From assembly GCF_027409185.1 (NCBI RefSeq), contig NC_084475.1:15954130-16018129 (forward strand): DNA of 64,000 nucleotides, in the 5' to 3' direction. The translations under genes were made by a program, and so were the position numbers. A model generated the notes under the pieces. It saw nothing but the letters and a program-made list of their open reading frames with translations, made no database searches and was not told the DNA's origin. Numbering within the stretch: the first letter of the stretch is position 1; every line of letters starts with the position of its first letter. The stretch is from Cynocephalus volans (taxonomy: Eukaryota > Chordata > Mammalia > Dermoptera > Cynocephalidae). Of this stretch, positions 1 through 13,927 are shown piece after piece.

Positions 1-790
1 CAGACCACGAGGTGGCTTCTTCAGGGGAAGCGGCCTGCTTCACCTGGGTATGATGGATCCAGGGGATTAAACCTGCAACTTTAACTGCAGTAGGGGTGGT
101 TAGTATGACTAAGTGTGGCTCCATCATACACCAGACCCGTAACAAACTAAGGGAAGCATATCTATCCTATCTCTTGGCAAAGCTTGGCTAAAGTAGTCTT
201 TAGGGTCCAGTTCACGTGTTCTACTTTCCCTGAGCTCTGTGGCCGGTGTGCTATATGGAGCTTCCATAGTATTTCCAGCATTTTGGCCAGTCCTTATACA
301 ACTTCTGCTACAAATGCTGGCCCATTATCCGATCCTACAGTCAGAGGGAGCCCATATCTTGGGACAGTTTCCCTTAAAAGGGCCTTCGTGACCTCCCGGG
401 CTTATTCAGAATGCATGGGCTGTGCCTCCATCCATCTGGTGAATGAACACATTATTAGCAAGTATTTGTAGCCTCTGCAGGATTTTACTTTAGTGAAGTA
501 CACTACCAGGTCCTTGAAGGGCGATGTCCCAACTGGCTGGACTCTGGGGGCCGGCCGGGGCCCTTGCTTGGTGTTTTGGATGCAGGTCAGGCATCAGGAG
601 CTGACCTGGGCCCAGAGGGAAGCCAATCTTGGTATGAAAAAGTAGCGACTCAGTATGGTCTCCATGTCTGTTTTCCCCAGTGAGTCAGTTTGTGATACTT
701 GAGGACAAATCAGTGGGCCAATCACTGAGGAATCATTAGTCTGTGGTCTGGAAGCCTCCACCATCCTTCAGGGCTTTTAATTCCACCTTC
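1..790 (-). pseudogene. ERV pol remnant: integrase
   Basis: Minus-strand frames show the parts of a retroviral integrase in order: an N-terminal zinc-binding HHCC-like patch (His pair near 680-700, CLTC near 580-592), the DDE core with a conserved DNGPAF block near 310-325 and a PQSSGKVE block near 250, and the C-terminal SH3-like domain with WIHHTQVK near 35-60. The segment aligning with the first catalytic Asp appears to read Tyr instead, and stop codons and frame changes interrupt the chain. It is therefore a dead copy. The C-terminus continues to the first bases of the window. The call rests on remembered gammaretroviral integrase motifs. Confidence 0.75.
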
Positions 791-1065
791 TTTTTCTGCC
801 CAGATGGAGGGAAAGTCTCTATAAAGAAGCACTCTTAAGAGGTCTGATGGTCCTGTGTTTGAGTCTTCTTCGGCCTTGGTGTATAGGCGCCATTCCGCTT
901 CCCTGGGCACTGTTACAGCCATCACTAAGGTCTTATGGTTATTTAAGGTCAAATGGGTTGCCTCCCTGGGAGTGAAGGTTATTTGTGCCCCAGTTTTCTC
1001 AGCAAATCTCTTCCTAGTAGGGGTACTGGACAGTTGGGCAAATATAGGAATTCAAGAGTCCTCCT
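790..1065 (-). pseudogene. ERV pro-pol junction remnant: end of protease and N-terminus of RT
   Basis: A short minus-strand segment resembles the end of a gammaretroviral protease (PLLGRDLL-like block near 1035-1050) followed by the RT N-terminal region (DFPSIWAEKEGG near 795-830). Integrase-type sequence follows almost at once, so the RT palm, fingers and thumb and all of RNase H are deleted. A stop lies between the protease-like and RT-like parts. The assignment is by motif resemblance only. Confidence 0.55.
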
Positions 1066-1199
1066 CCCCCAGGGAGAGCACTAATTCATTCATTAGGGAT
1101 TCGCCCCCGTGACTCAATCAGTTGCCAACACTGCCACACTGGGGATCAAATTTCCAAGAGTTTTAGAGGGGATAATACATACAAACTCCATCAGGCTGC

Positions 1200-2290
1200 A
1201 TTGATCATCTGGTGATTCTTGGCTACCTCGGGATCAAAAGGTGTGTAGACCTGGAAGGCTTAGCACAGCCTTTCATAGAACTCTGGGTGGCTCATCTGGT
1301 TTCTGGGTCACCATGGTTTTGAACAAGTTAGTGGGCTTTCTGGCCTCTGCTCTCAGCCCTTGGAGAAGGGCCTCCCTATATCGGTGGAGATGATTTCTCC
1401 CTTTTTCCTCATTGAAATCTCAGGTCGGTGCAGTGTCTGGTACAGCGTCTCTTGCCCAGTTTTCGGGATCCATGGCAGCTGCGGGTGCCTGCTGTTGTGA
1501 CCATTGCCTAGCTCTAGTCAGGATGTGTTGCTGTTCCCTGGTGCTGAAGAGGGTGAGGAGTAACTGATGACAGTCTTCCCAGGTAGGCTGATGGGTGAGG
1601 AAGAGACTGATAAGAGCCTGGGGGTTTTCTGAATATGATGGAGTATGCTGTTTCCAATTCAGGAGATCCATAATTGTGAAGGGCTGGTAGTAGAAGAGGG
1701 GGCACCCTGGCTGTACACTGCCATCTGCTGTGGGTCTTGGGTCTCCCGCAGGGAGATGAGGGCTGGACTCTGTTGGGTGGAGCAAAGTTGCCTTCCCACT
1801 GGTTCAGGACTCTCTGGCAATGATGCTGGTGGGGCCAATGGAACCGAAGCCAGGGGGCTGTCTGGCAAGGGGTACCTGGGGCCAGGCATTCCTGAAGGAG
1901 TGGGGTGTGGTGGAGGCAAGAGTTCTTCCTCTGGATCTCCTTGTAAGATGGGCTTAGGATTTTGACCTGTTTGAGGAGGTTTTGGCTGTAACAACTGGGC
2001 CACTAGGACCTTACACTGTCTTTTGTGGACAAAGAACCAGACCCATGGGGCATCGCCTGGGCAATTTGGAGCCAAGAGTGTATATATGGGAACTGGTCTG
2101 GGTGGCCAGAATCCTGTTACTACCTTGTAAATTGCTTGAACTTTTGGGAGGTCTAGGGTCCCTTCTGAAGGCCACCCAACCCCAAGGTGGGCCATCTTAA
2201 TTCACACAGGGTCTGGAGTTTCCCGGGGTCATTTTAATTCCATACTCCCCTGAGTAGCCCTTTTGAAAGTTCCTTAACATTTATTTAAGG
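1200..2290 (-). pseudogene. ERV gag remnant (matrix, proline-rich p12-like, capsid)
   Basis: Two minus-strand open stretches (2195-1659 and 1785-1420) overlap in different frames. The first starts within matrix (a WPTLG then VGWP-type block, with a frame change between them) and runs into a proline-rich p12-like spacer. The second carries the capsid N-terminal signature (SYSENP, then LTHQPTWEDC near 1570-1640) that is conserved in gammaretroviral capsid. A capsid C-terminal block with stops follows to about 1200. No nucleocapsid zinc knuckle was seen. At least two frameshifts and several stops make it non-coding. Confidence 0.75.
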
Positions 2291-2300
2291 ACAGTAGGTT

Positions 2301-2399
2301 TTTTTTTTTTTTTTTTTAAAGATGACCGATAAGGGGATCTTAACCCTTGACTTGGTGCTGTCAGCACCACGCTCTCCCAAGTGAGCCACGGCTGGCCCT
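2301..2399 (-). repeat. CYN-type SINE, short single-unit form
   Basis: T-run, then the antisense tRNA-like body ending in the reversed ggcc head. Flanked by a ggacagtaggttt duplication, so it landed in the ERV after the ERV was in place. Confidence 0.85.
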
Positions 2400-2506
2400 A
2401 GGACAGTAGGTTTTGAAGCACTTGTCCCCATACTTAATTCTATCCTCCTGTTCCTGTCTCATGGGTTTATATCGCAAATAGTGTTGGTGCAAGGATTGGA
2501 AGTTTC

Positions 2507-2611
2507 TTTCTTTTTCTTTTCTTTTCTAAAAAGATGACCGGTAAGGGGATCTTAACCCTTGACTTGGTGTTGTCAGCACCACACTCTCCCGAGTGAGCCA
2601 CGGACCGGCCC
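2507..2611 (-). repeat. CYN-type SINE, short single-unit form
   Basis: Same form as the neighbour 100 bp away. Target duplication aggattggaagtttc at 2492-2506 and 2612-2626. Confidence 0.85.
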
Positions 2612-2699
2612 AGGATTGGAAGTTTCATTCAGATTACCAGTACTCAACTAAATGTCTAACCAAGCAAACAAAGAGAAAAGGGAGCAGTGGGATCCAGTT

Positions 2700-4090
2700 T
2701 AATCTAGTCCCAATCGGCGGGGCCAACCCATTCCACTGACACAGTAACTGATTAAAGCAGTTTTCCCACTGCTATCAGCACAAAGAAGAAAAGTACTGAC
2801 TAGATTCAAATCAGAGAAATAAGGCATAGCCAGGAGCCCTCCGGGGTGCACCTATACAGTAGTGGATACAATCCAACCAAACAGCATAAGAGAGCTCAGA
2901 AATTCGGAGAAAGGTAAAGAGAATTTTAGTGGCTTCCAGACCTCCGGTCATTTCGATGGCATGGGAATGAATTCCCACCATTCTCATGCATCCCCTGTCA
3001 GGGGGAACCTGCCCAAGCAAGGTCTTCACAGTGTAGGACTGGTCTTCTCACCTCTAGTTATCCAACAGGAAAAGCTGCTGCCAGCCAGAGGGAGCATGCT
3101 TCTCACAGGCTGAGAGGAATTTAAGTTGTAGTTGTCTGGCAGTCATTTTAAAGAGGAAGAAAAGAGAGTAAAAGAGAATAAAATATTGCCTTGTCAGAAT
3201 TTAGGCTGAAGACTCCAGGAGAGACTTACCAACAGCAGAGACATGGGAGCAAAATAGTCCCAGTGGCCACTTGCCTCTTGCAGCTAGAGTCTCGTCTGGG
3301 GCCCAAAGCTATCTAATTTTCGCCAGTAATTAAATTAGGCTCTTGGATTCCAAGGTCATAGAAATGAACAATGTACCCAGCAGTAAAGCAAGCAATGCTT
3401 TATTAAAAGAGGAGATAGACTTAAGCATAAGGGGGGTGGGCTCCCTTCTTAGTGGCTGAGTGGGGGCTTCACCCCTGGGGATGTATGGAAATCATGCATG
3501 GGGCGAGGAACTCTATGGCAGAACTGGCAATGGATTTCCCAGAGCAAACAATGTGAAAGGACATGTCGCTCCTCGGGGCTCAAGTAAACGTCACCTAGGT
3601 CCGAAAAGAAGTGTTCGCTTCTCTTTCGGGGATGCTAGGGGGCACTCAGACATAAACAAAGGCTTTTCCCTCTGCTACATGTGGGACCCCTCCCGGATCC
3701 CTCCCTGCAGCGGAGGCACAAACAGACAAAGGGTAGGGAGCCCCCCTTTTCCCGGAGGAGAGGGACGATCACACAGGCCTGCCTGGCCATGTCCCTCAAG
3801 ACTTTAGGTCCGTCTTGGCTAAGGTGTACCCCTATAAACCCCAGGCCTGGTCCAGTCCACCAGGGACTGGAATCACCGTTATGCCATATGTGACCACAGA
3901 ACTGCAGATTAGAACCCACTTGGACACTGCAACTTGGAAGTCTTGGTGCCACAAATATCACACACTCACTCACACACTCACTCAGAGGTTAAACATTTCC
4001 CTCCCCCAAACCCTGAACTGAGCTGAACAAAAGGACCCTGCCACAGGGTCCCAACCAGATGGACCTTACTACAAGGTCTGGCACAAACAA
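2700..4090 (-). other. ERV leader or second LTR, unresolved
   Basis: The sequence between gag and the primer-binding site is far longer than a normal gammaretroviral leader. It contains a minus-strand AATAAA at 3404-3399 followed by a U5-like stretch to about 3300, which would fit a separate LTR inserted here. I could not find matching ends or a duplication, so the boundaries are open. No coding signal was seen. Confidence 0.35.
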
Positions 4091-4428
4091 TCAGGGACCA
4101 ATCGGGCTCTCAAGGAGACCCTTCTGGGAGGTGAGGTGATCAAGCTCCCCTTCTGTACTGTACTGGAGGTGGGCCTGTACTGAACTGACGGGGGCCTGCA
4201 CTGAACTGATGGGGGAGGGTGCCTACCTGTCCTGCAGAAGGCATTTGGGGAAGGGGGAAGGTTCTGGCTGGTCCTTCCCTCCGCTGAGTCTGGTCAGGCA
4301 GGTGCTCCCTCGGACTGGCGAGGTACTGACAAAATGGCCGGGTGGCGCCTCCTCAGTCCTCCATGGCATTGCTGATCCACTGGGTTGCCCTGCCCGGACC
4401 AGTGGCTCAAGGGGCCAGTCCAAATCAC

Positions 4429-4446
4429 TTCCCAGTCAATGCACCA
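4429..4446 (-). other. Retroviral primer-binding site, tRNA-Gly type
   Basis: On the minus strand the 18 bases after the LTR end read TGGTGCATTGACTGGGAA. They match the 3' end of tRNA-Gly(GCC) including CCA with two mismatches. Four bases separate it from the ACA end of the LTR at 4451. Confidence 0.65.
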
Positions 4447-4771
4447 AAAATGTTATGGAACGGACTTTGACAGAGAAGCGGTCGGCACTCAGAGGGTTGG
4501 AGAGTCAGGTATTTTATTACGCTGGCAGGCCCACTAGCACTTCAAAATCTGAGGCCCAAGTTTAGGTTTTACAAGGCTTTTATAGGCAGACTCTTCTGGA
4601 TTGTAGGTTTCAGTTTCTCAGCACTCACAAGGCTAATACAGCAGTAACTTTTGTTTCTCAGCATTTATGTACCTATTGCAATAAGCAAGCACAGTTTACA
4701 GAAGTGGGAGTGCAGAGCAGTTGATTATCAGTAAAGCTGATAAGCAGGTTCTGTTATAAAGGCAAAACAAG

Positions 4772-4922
4772 GGCCGAGCCTGTGGCGCACTCGGGAGGGT
4801 GCGGCGCTGGGAGCGCGGCAACGCTCCCAGCGGCCGCGGGTTCGGATCCTATATAGGAATGGCCGGTGCACTCACTGGCTGAGTGCCGGTCACGAAAAAA
4901 GACAAAAAAAAAAAAAAAAAAC
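4772..4922 (+). repeat. CYN-type SINE, GC-rich subfamily (first of three at one site)
   Basis: The head reads ggccgagcctgtggcgcac, followed by the tRNA-like body, the cacgaaaa junction and an A-run. Target duplication ataaaggcaaaacaag at 4756-4771 and 4923-4938. Confidence 0.9.
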
Positions 4923-4942
4923 ATAAAGGCAAAACAAGATAT

Positions 4943-5085
4943 GGGCCGAGCCCGTGGCGCACTCGGGAGAGTGCGGCACTGGGAGCACGGCGACGCTCCC
5001 GCCGCGGGTTCAGATCCTATATAGGAATGGCCGGAAGTGCTGGTCACGAAAAAGACAAAAAAATTAAAAAATAAAAAATTAAAAA
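4943..5085 (+). repeat. CYN-type SINE, GC-rich subfamily (second of three)
   Basis: Near-copy of its left neighbour with a shortened right part. It is flanked by the same ataaaggcaaaacaag words at 4923-4938 and 5086-5101. Confidence 0.9.
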
Positions 5086-5108
5086 ATAAAGGCAAAACAA
5101 GATACTGA

Positions 5109-5281
5109 GGGGCTGGCCCGTGGCTCACTCGGGAGAGTGCGGTGTTGAGAACACCAAGGCCCCGGGTTCGGATCCCATATAGGGATGGCCGGTTAGCTCG
5201 CTGGCTGAGCGTGGTGCTGACAACACCAAGTCAAGGGTTAAGATCCCCTTACCAGTCATCTTTTTTAAAAAAAAAAAAAAC
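5109..5281 (+). repeat. CYN-type SINE, dimeric subfamily (third of three)
   Basis: Two tRNA-like halves (ggctggcccgtggctcactc, then ggttagctcgctggctgagc) and a tcttttttaaaa tail. Target duplication aacaagatactga at 5096-5108 and 5282-5294. Confidence 0.9.
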
Positions 5282-5294
5282 AACAAGATACTGA

Positions 5295-6840
5295 AAGAAT
5301 TAATGTTGAATTTTTCCAACACTGGTTCAACACATGAGAAAAAACAAGCAGTGCATAAAACAAGACAGTATATAATTATAAGTGCTAATGTGGTACAGAA
5401 ATGAGTCTAAAAACAAACTCACTTCTTCCTGACTTCCCTATTTCTACAAATGGTTTCATCTTTCAAAAGCCCCTTTTGCCCCCACCCCCAGGAGCCCAGG
5501 TTTGAAACTCGAACATTAACTACTACTTCTCTCTCCTCACCCATTCTTATCAGTCCTGTCCTCCCTTCTCAGTCTTTTTTGGCAGCTGGCCAATACAGGA
5601 ATCTGAACCCATGACCTTGGTGTTACTAGCACCACACTCTCCCAAGTTCAGTGTCTTTTAAAATCCCTCTCTTCCCTTCTTATTCCTGACCCCACCCCAC
5701 CTCCTTCTCACCTGCTTCCAGAACTTCTGTTCTAATCCATCCTATGTAAAGCCCCTGTATATATCCTCCTAAAACACTGATTCACTGATTTCATCAGTGG
5801 AATGGCAACCTGATAACTGTAGAAATGTAAACTTCTTCGGCTGGCATTCAAGACTTTCCAGAATTTGGTCCTAACTTCCTAGCTTTATTCTCCCCCATTG
5901 CCCCAGGGAACTTCCTGCCTTAAGCAGCCAAACACCTCCGTTACTGTGTGCCCCAAACAGGTCTGCTCCCTCTACATCACGATGTAGTGTTTTCTTAGCC
6001 AACTTTTCCCATTCTTGAACTATTCCACTGTGGTTCAGTGGATAGTTGGGTGGTTCAGGACAAGTGTTTTGACTGGAGTCAGAGTGTCCTCTTTTTGTGA
6101 AATTGTGGCAGTAGTACCTGCTTTGCTAGAATACTTGGAAAACGAATTTACTGAATGAATGTAGAGCACTTTGAGCTCCTTGGAGAACAGTTCCATATAT
6201 ACAGAAGGCTTTGTGATCTGCCTGCACCTGCAGATTTTACAAATGTAATCTTTCTCCCTTTTGGGATGTGTTCCCCTTTAAACCTAGGTTCAACTCCTGC
6301 AGGGGGTTTCTTATTCAGAAAGGTCAGGCAATTGGAGGAAACAACCATCACCTCCAAGAGCCAGGAGGCTCTACTAAACAAGAGGCCTCAGCACAAGGCA
6401 GCACCTTCGTTATTTATTTATATATATTTTTAGTTCCTAGGCATCTTACCTGTCTTCACCCTGTCCAATTTTTCTCTCCATTTAAGGAGGCCTCCAGGTC
6501 CACTTATTAACCCTTCGCAGAGTGCTGCCTGCTAACAAGGTTAACCCACATTTCCTTCGTAGCAATATGAATTGAAAACTCCAGCAATATGCCGCTATAA
6601 TCACAGCCTCAGACTGTGCTCCTCAGCTTTACTCAAAGTAGGTTATCAACGAACGACTCGTTAGGATGTTCGTGTGCATGTGAGGGGGTCCCCAGCACCG
6701 ATTTAACCATGCTTCGGTCACTGCAGGAACAAGGGAGAGCTCTGCTGTCTATCGTTGCTGCCTGTGGAAAGTTACTCTCATTCAAGCATTCTGCCTGAAC
6801 GAAGCGGTCACTTCCCGACTACACACACGGTCACGATTCT
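5295..6840. other. GGA3 intron 1, mostly unique sequence
   Basis: No coding exon was recognised on either strand. An old antisense SINE monomer lies at 5575-5646 (caatacaggaatctgaaccc). The rest shows no repeat that I can name. The intron assignment is inferred from GGA3 exon 1 at 7266-7305 and the absence of GGA3 exon 2 to its left. Confidence 0.5.
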
Positions 6841-7265
6841 GAAGCTGCCGGGCGTGTGTACGGTCGGCAGCACCCACCACTCCCGGCGCCGCAACCCAAA
6901 CCCGGAGCTTCTCCCTTCGACAGGGACTGGGGTGCAGGGGGTCCAGGAGTCCCCGCCGGGCGCGGCGCCACCACAATCTCCTCAAAGCGCCGATGCGTGT
7001 CAGCCCGAAGAACTTGGCTGTCGCTCACCCCGAGCCTGCGGGGCCGCGACAGGACCCCGAGCTCACGCCGCCGCAGCGCAAGGAGCGGGGGTCAGGGCTC
7101 CCCGCTCGGGAAGGGGCGTGATCGCCGAGAGCTCGAGACACGGGCGAGGCCAGACGCGGGATGCCAGGCGGCGCCGACCCGCGGAGCCCGGGGAGGGGAC
7201 GTGGGGGCGAGGGGAGGGGCGGCTCAGCGGCCCGAGGGCAGGCAGAAACGGCAACGGCTACTCAC

Positions 7266-7305
7266 TCAGCCAGGACTCCAGGGTCTCCCCTTCCGCCTCC
7301 GCCAT
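7266..7305 (-). CDS. GGA3: ADP-ribosylation factor-binding protein GGA3, coding exon 1 (partial)
   Basis: The ATG at 7305-7303 opens 13 codons reading MAEAEGETLESWL, the start of mammalian GGA3, and ends in phase 1 at a GTGAGT donor (7265-7260). The GGA proteins are monomeric clathrin adaptors at the trans-Golgi network and endosomes that sort acidic-dileucine cargo. This exon encodes the start of the VHS domain. The remaining exons must lie left of the window, so intron 1 here exceeds 7.2 kb. The head-to-head partner is MRPS7, as in human. Identification rests on a short peptide plus conserved synteny. Confidence 0.9.
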
Positions 7306-7621
7306 ATTGCAGCCTCCCGGGCCGGGCCGGCGGCCTCAAACCTCGCGAGAGTCTGCAAGAGACGAGTCGGGGCGGGGCCTGCATGTGGACCTGAGGGGAG
7401 CGAGCGCGGCCACCGAGTGTCACGCCGGACTGCAACGGATATTGGGAGAGCGAGTGGTTCCCTTTAGCTCTTCCCTTTGGGCCTCGGCATGAGGGACTCT
7501 AGAGCCCGGATCAATGGGCTGGAACGCAGATCTAGGACCCTGTGGAGATTTTAACCCGTCTCGCGTCACTCGCTCAGGCGCGCCGAGGGCAGTCCTGGCG
7601 GGGTCCTCGTAGCCAGCCAAG

Positions 7622-10673
<3,052 letters not shown>

Positions 10674-11004
10674 AGGGAGTGGAGAGGTTCCAGGAGCCCA
10701 GGCCCTCTTCCGCAGGAAACAGTGTGAGCCGCTGCCATGCTGAGAAATATCTGTGGGTTACGGATGTAGTTCTTTTCTGAGGGTGGACAGGCCTCACAAG
10801 AAGGATGCGGCAGCATGGTTACGGCCCATTAACCTTTCTTCCTTTGGGGATCGAACTTGTTCTCCCTCCCCAACTCCTTATAAAGAGGAAACATATTGAC
10901 TTGGGGATTTCCTTCAAGAAACTCAGGGCCCAGTCTTCTCTTCCCACAGATTGGGGTGGACCTTTGGATGATAAGAAAGGAAGCAGGTTTAGTATCAGAA
11001 ACGA

Positions 11005-11010
11005 TTTATT
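11005..11010 (-). terminator. MIF4GD poly(A) signal (AATAAA)
   Basis: TTTATT on the plus strand reads AATAAA on the MIF4GD strand, 542 bp after its stop codon. Confidence 0.75.
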
Positions 11011-11061
11011 AGAAAATTCTCACACTGAACTGCTGTAGCATGTGATCTAGTACTAGCATTC

Positions 11062-11067
11062 ATTAAA
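11062..11067 (+). terminator. Candidate MRPS7 poly(A) signal (ATTAAA)
   Basis: The first plausible signal after the MRPS7 stop, 390 bp downstream. If used, the MRPS7 3' UTR overlaps the MIF4GD 3' UTR tail to tail. Confidence 0.4.
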
Positions 11068-11551
11068 ACTGACTGGAGGAAATACACTCCTTTCCAAAGT
11101 GGTCCTTGTATAAAACGTATAAAAAAGAGTTTCTGGTGTGACTTGTGCTCTGCCTCTGCCCCTTGACATCCCAAAGCATCCCACCAATGGCTGTGGCTAC
11201 CCATTTTACAGATGGGGAAACTGAGGCACCAAGGCAGCTGTTGCACCATGGTTACACAGGGCAGCGGTTGTTTGTTAGGAGTTGACCCTCTCTGCCCAGC
11301 CCAGGTAGAAGGTGGTGGGAGAGAGAGGCTGATGGGACTGTGGGGGAAGGGGCACAGTCTTGAGCCTGGTGAGCAGGTCTGTTTGGTGGGAACTGCCAAG
11401 CCGAAAGTGGAGGGGAAGGGCTTGGGGCAGGACCACAGTGTAAGTGGGGAATATCTCACCGGGAGATGGGAAAGTCTAAAAGGGAAAAAGTCTGGGAAGG
11501 TGGGTGCAAGAAAGGCCAGTGCTGCTGGTGAGGAAGCCTTGATCTGGAGAA

Positions 11552-13927
11552 CTAGTCAGAAACCTCACTGTAGTAATACTTGTGGGCAGCCGGGGTCATC
11601 TTCCAGCCGGCTGCCCGGAACTCAATGATCTCCAACAGCAGCAGCTGGGCCAGGGAGCTGAGGCCAGTTGGGAGCAGGAAGCCATCCCGGATCAGGACAA
11701 AGAGCTCATCCATGCGCTGCCCATTCATCTTCTCCAGCTGCTCCCCCACCCGGTGCAGCTGCAGCACCAGGCAGTCCACCTGCAGGGGGCAGCGGGGGGG
11801 ACCCCTGGTGAGCCCCAGGCAGGGCCAACCTATCACAGAGCACTTACTGAGTGCTAGGCACCAAGCTTTGCCTTTACACCTGTTCTCTTCCTCCTGACAT
11901 CACGCAGTAGATACTACCCACATCCTACGAGTTCACGAACTTGCCTTAGGTCCTCACCTAGCCAGCCTGGACTCAGGCCTGTCTCCAAACTGCTTCTTCA
12001 GCCCACTTCTCTACCTCCCCCACACTGCTTGACTCTGGTCTGGTTTCTGGGCCATCTGTACCCACAGCTGGCTGTGGCTCTCAACATTCCTATCATAGAT
12101 TGGCTTTCTTACTGGGAAGAAAGCCTCTAAGCCAGAAGGTTTTGGCTGCTCTCTGTTCTGGATAAATTCCAGACCTGGCAACTTGTCCTGGAACCATGAC
12201 AGGCCTTAAATGCCCCTACCAGGCTCCTGCCCCAGGAGTGATGCCCTCCAAGGCCTCCATGGACAATGGGCTGGCATTCTCAGCTGGGTCAGACTGCCCA
12301 CATCCACAGCCTTCTGTGCCAGGGCCACCCACCTCCTCCTCCTTGCTCAGACTGTCCGGCTGGGCCAGCCGGAAGAGGCAGTCATAGACAGGGTTCACCA
12401 GGGCCATCATGGGCATGTTGTTCACCTATTGGGGAAGAGAAGGGGTCAAAGCACCAGGCTTAGTGGCCAAGGGGAGCAGTCGAACCTGGGCCTAGGAAGA
12501 CAGTCCCAGATTGGCTGCTGGAGCCTCACCCTCAGGTAGTCAAAGATGTTGCAGATAAAGGTGACATAGCAGACCCAGCCCTGTAGGGAGCGTGCTCGCA
12601 GCTGCTCCCGAGCCTGGTACTCCTGCTGTAGCCGGTTGAGGAGCCCACGCCGGAAGATACTCTGGCCTGCTTGTTTACTCTCTGCCTGTGAGCCAGGGAG
12701 AGGAAAGTGAGGAGCAGGGGGCAGTGCCGTCACAACCCCACCCATCCTATGCCTCTCTGCCTTTGAGCTAAACCCTTTCAATCTGTCCTGCTGCCCTCTG
12801 CCCGCTGGTGAAGCACCTGCCTCAAAATAGCTCCCTTTACTCTACCCGCCCCCCCAACCTGAATGATGGCGTAGCACATGCGTCCTGCTTCCTTGCTGAA
12901 CACACAGTCCTGCAGAGAATGGTCCACAATCACATTGGCCACTTTCTCCAAGTCCACAGCACCTGGATCTAGGGGTAGAGATAGGAGGGGAGTCTAAAGC
13001 TGCTGCTTTACCGCATTTGCCTCCACCTGCTTCTAAGGATTTGAGACCTATACGATAGAGCACTCCCACCATATGCTTAAATTTAGAGATCAGAAAACAG
13101 AGAAGGACGGTAACCACACACAGGGGCAGCTCTGGCTGTCAGCCTCCTGGTTGCCCAATCAGAGAACAGGGAGAGTTATGTGGCTGGTAGAGACCAAAGT
13201 AAGAAAGCTGGCTTCTTAGGACACACATCTTCCCCTGGCACTAGGTTGAGGAAGGAACACTGAATGACAAGTCTTTAACAGCAATTTCACGGAAGAACGT
13301 ATTGTTGTAAAATACATGTGCAAACCCCTGACAAGAATAGGCCATGCAGGGCCTCCCCCACTGGCTTAGCTTGGCATGTGGTGGGCACTGCTAATTGTTC
13401 GCTGAGTCAAAATTCTGTCCTGATTGTTACAGAGAGAAGGCATCGGGCCAGGGCAATTACTCTATCTTCTCTGCCAAGCTGAATACTCTGTCCTCTGTCC
13501 CAAGTCAGGTAGCTCTGCACATTCCAGAGAGCCAGCTGCAGGAATGCAGAAACCAGCAATTCAAACGTAAGAGCTTGAAGGGCAGGAACGATGCTGTTTT
13601 ATGGGTACTTAAACTTTAAAAAAAGGCCGTACAGTCTCAGAGGTGACTATGATTCATAACTCCAAATATTGCCCTAAATGTAGCTTGTCTCCCAGTTCAA
13701 GAGTTACGTTGCTGACTCCTATTCTCAAAAAGGGAAGGGAGAGGGCCGAGCACTCCCGGCCCCTAGGGCTCAGCCCTCCAGTGCTGGCCCACATGGCCCC
13801 TTCTCTGCAGCTCCTGACCCCCACAGGAGGGGCTCCTGTGCTCACCTTTGAGTGCTGTCTTCAGCAGCTGCTGAGTGTCTGCATCAAAAGACTGGATTTT
13901 ATACTCCTCTCTACTGGGCTCCCCCAT
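11552..13927 (-). CDS. MIF4GD: MIF4G domain-containing protein (SLBP-interacting protein 1)
   Basis: Five coding exons on the minus strand join in phase: 13927-13846, 12968-12859, 12685-12530, 12425-12333 and 11779-11552 (stop TAG 11554-11552). They give 222 residues, the human length. The protein is a compact MIF4G-type HEAT-repeat domain. The family member SLIP1 bridges stem-loop-binding protein on histone mRNA to the translation machinery. Recognised blocks are MGEPSREEYKIQSFDAD, DHSLQDCVFSKEAGRMCYAI, FRRGLLNRLQQEYQAREQL, NNMPMMALVNPVYDCLFRL and the C-terminus HKYYYSEVSD. The start is the first ATG of the exon and matches the family. Untranslated upstream exon(s) should lie towards the CpG island at 14.4-15.6 kb. 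No disruption was seen. Confidence 0.96.

Larger units (their letters stand above)
1..5320 (-). mobile_element. Degenerate gammaretrovirus-like endogenous retrovirus (5' part) in GGA3 intron 1
   Basis: Read on the minus strand from right to left, this tract shows an LTR edge and primer-binding site near 4.43-4.45 kb, a gag remnant (about 2290-1200), a short protease to RT N-terminus piece (about 1065-790) and an integrase remnant (about 790 to 1). It runs off the left window edge, so env and the 3' LTR are not visible. Frameshifts and stops break every frame, and most of RT and RNase H is missing. CYN SINEs have inserted at 2301-2399, 2507-2611 and 4772-5281. The ERV lies in the same orientation as GGA3. 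The right boundary near 5320 is a guess, because the LTR is split by SINEs. Confidence 0.75.
4451..5320 (-). mobile_element. ERV 5' LTR, interrupted by three SINEs
   Basis: Minus-strand LTR ending in CCATAACA at 4451. TATAAAAG at 4584-4577 and AATAAA at 4518-4513 give a short R region of the gammaretroviral kind. The U3 side is split by SINEs at 4772-5281 and its outer end (perhaps near 5320) is uncertain. Confidence 0.6.

Noticed and set aside
6755-7492. 245-codon plus-strand frame over the GGA3/MRPS7 promoter
   Set aside because: GC-rich CpG island opens all frames; composition is Arg/Gly/Pro-rich without a domain, and it runs antisense to GGA3 exon 1.
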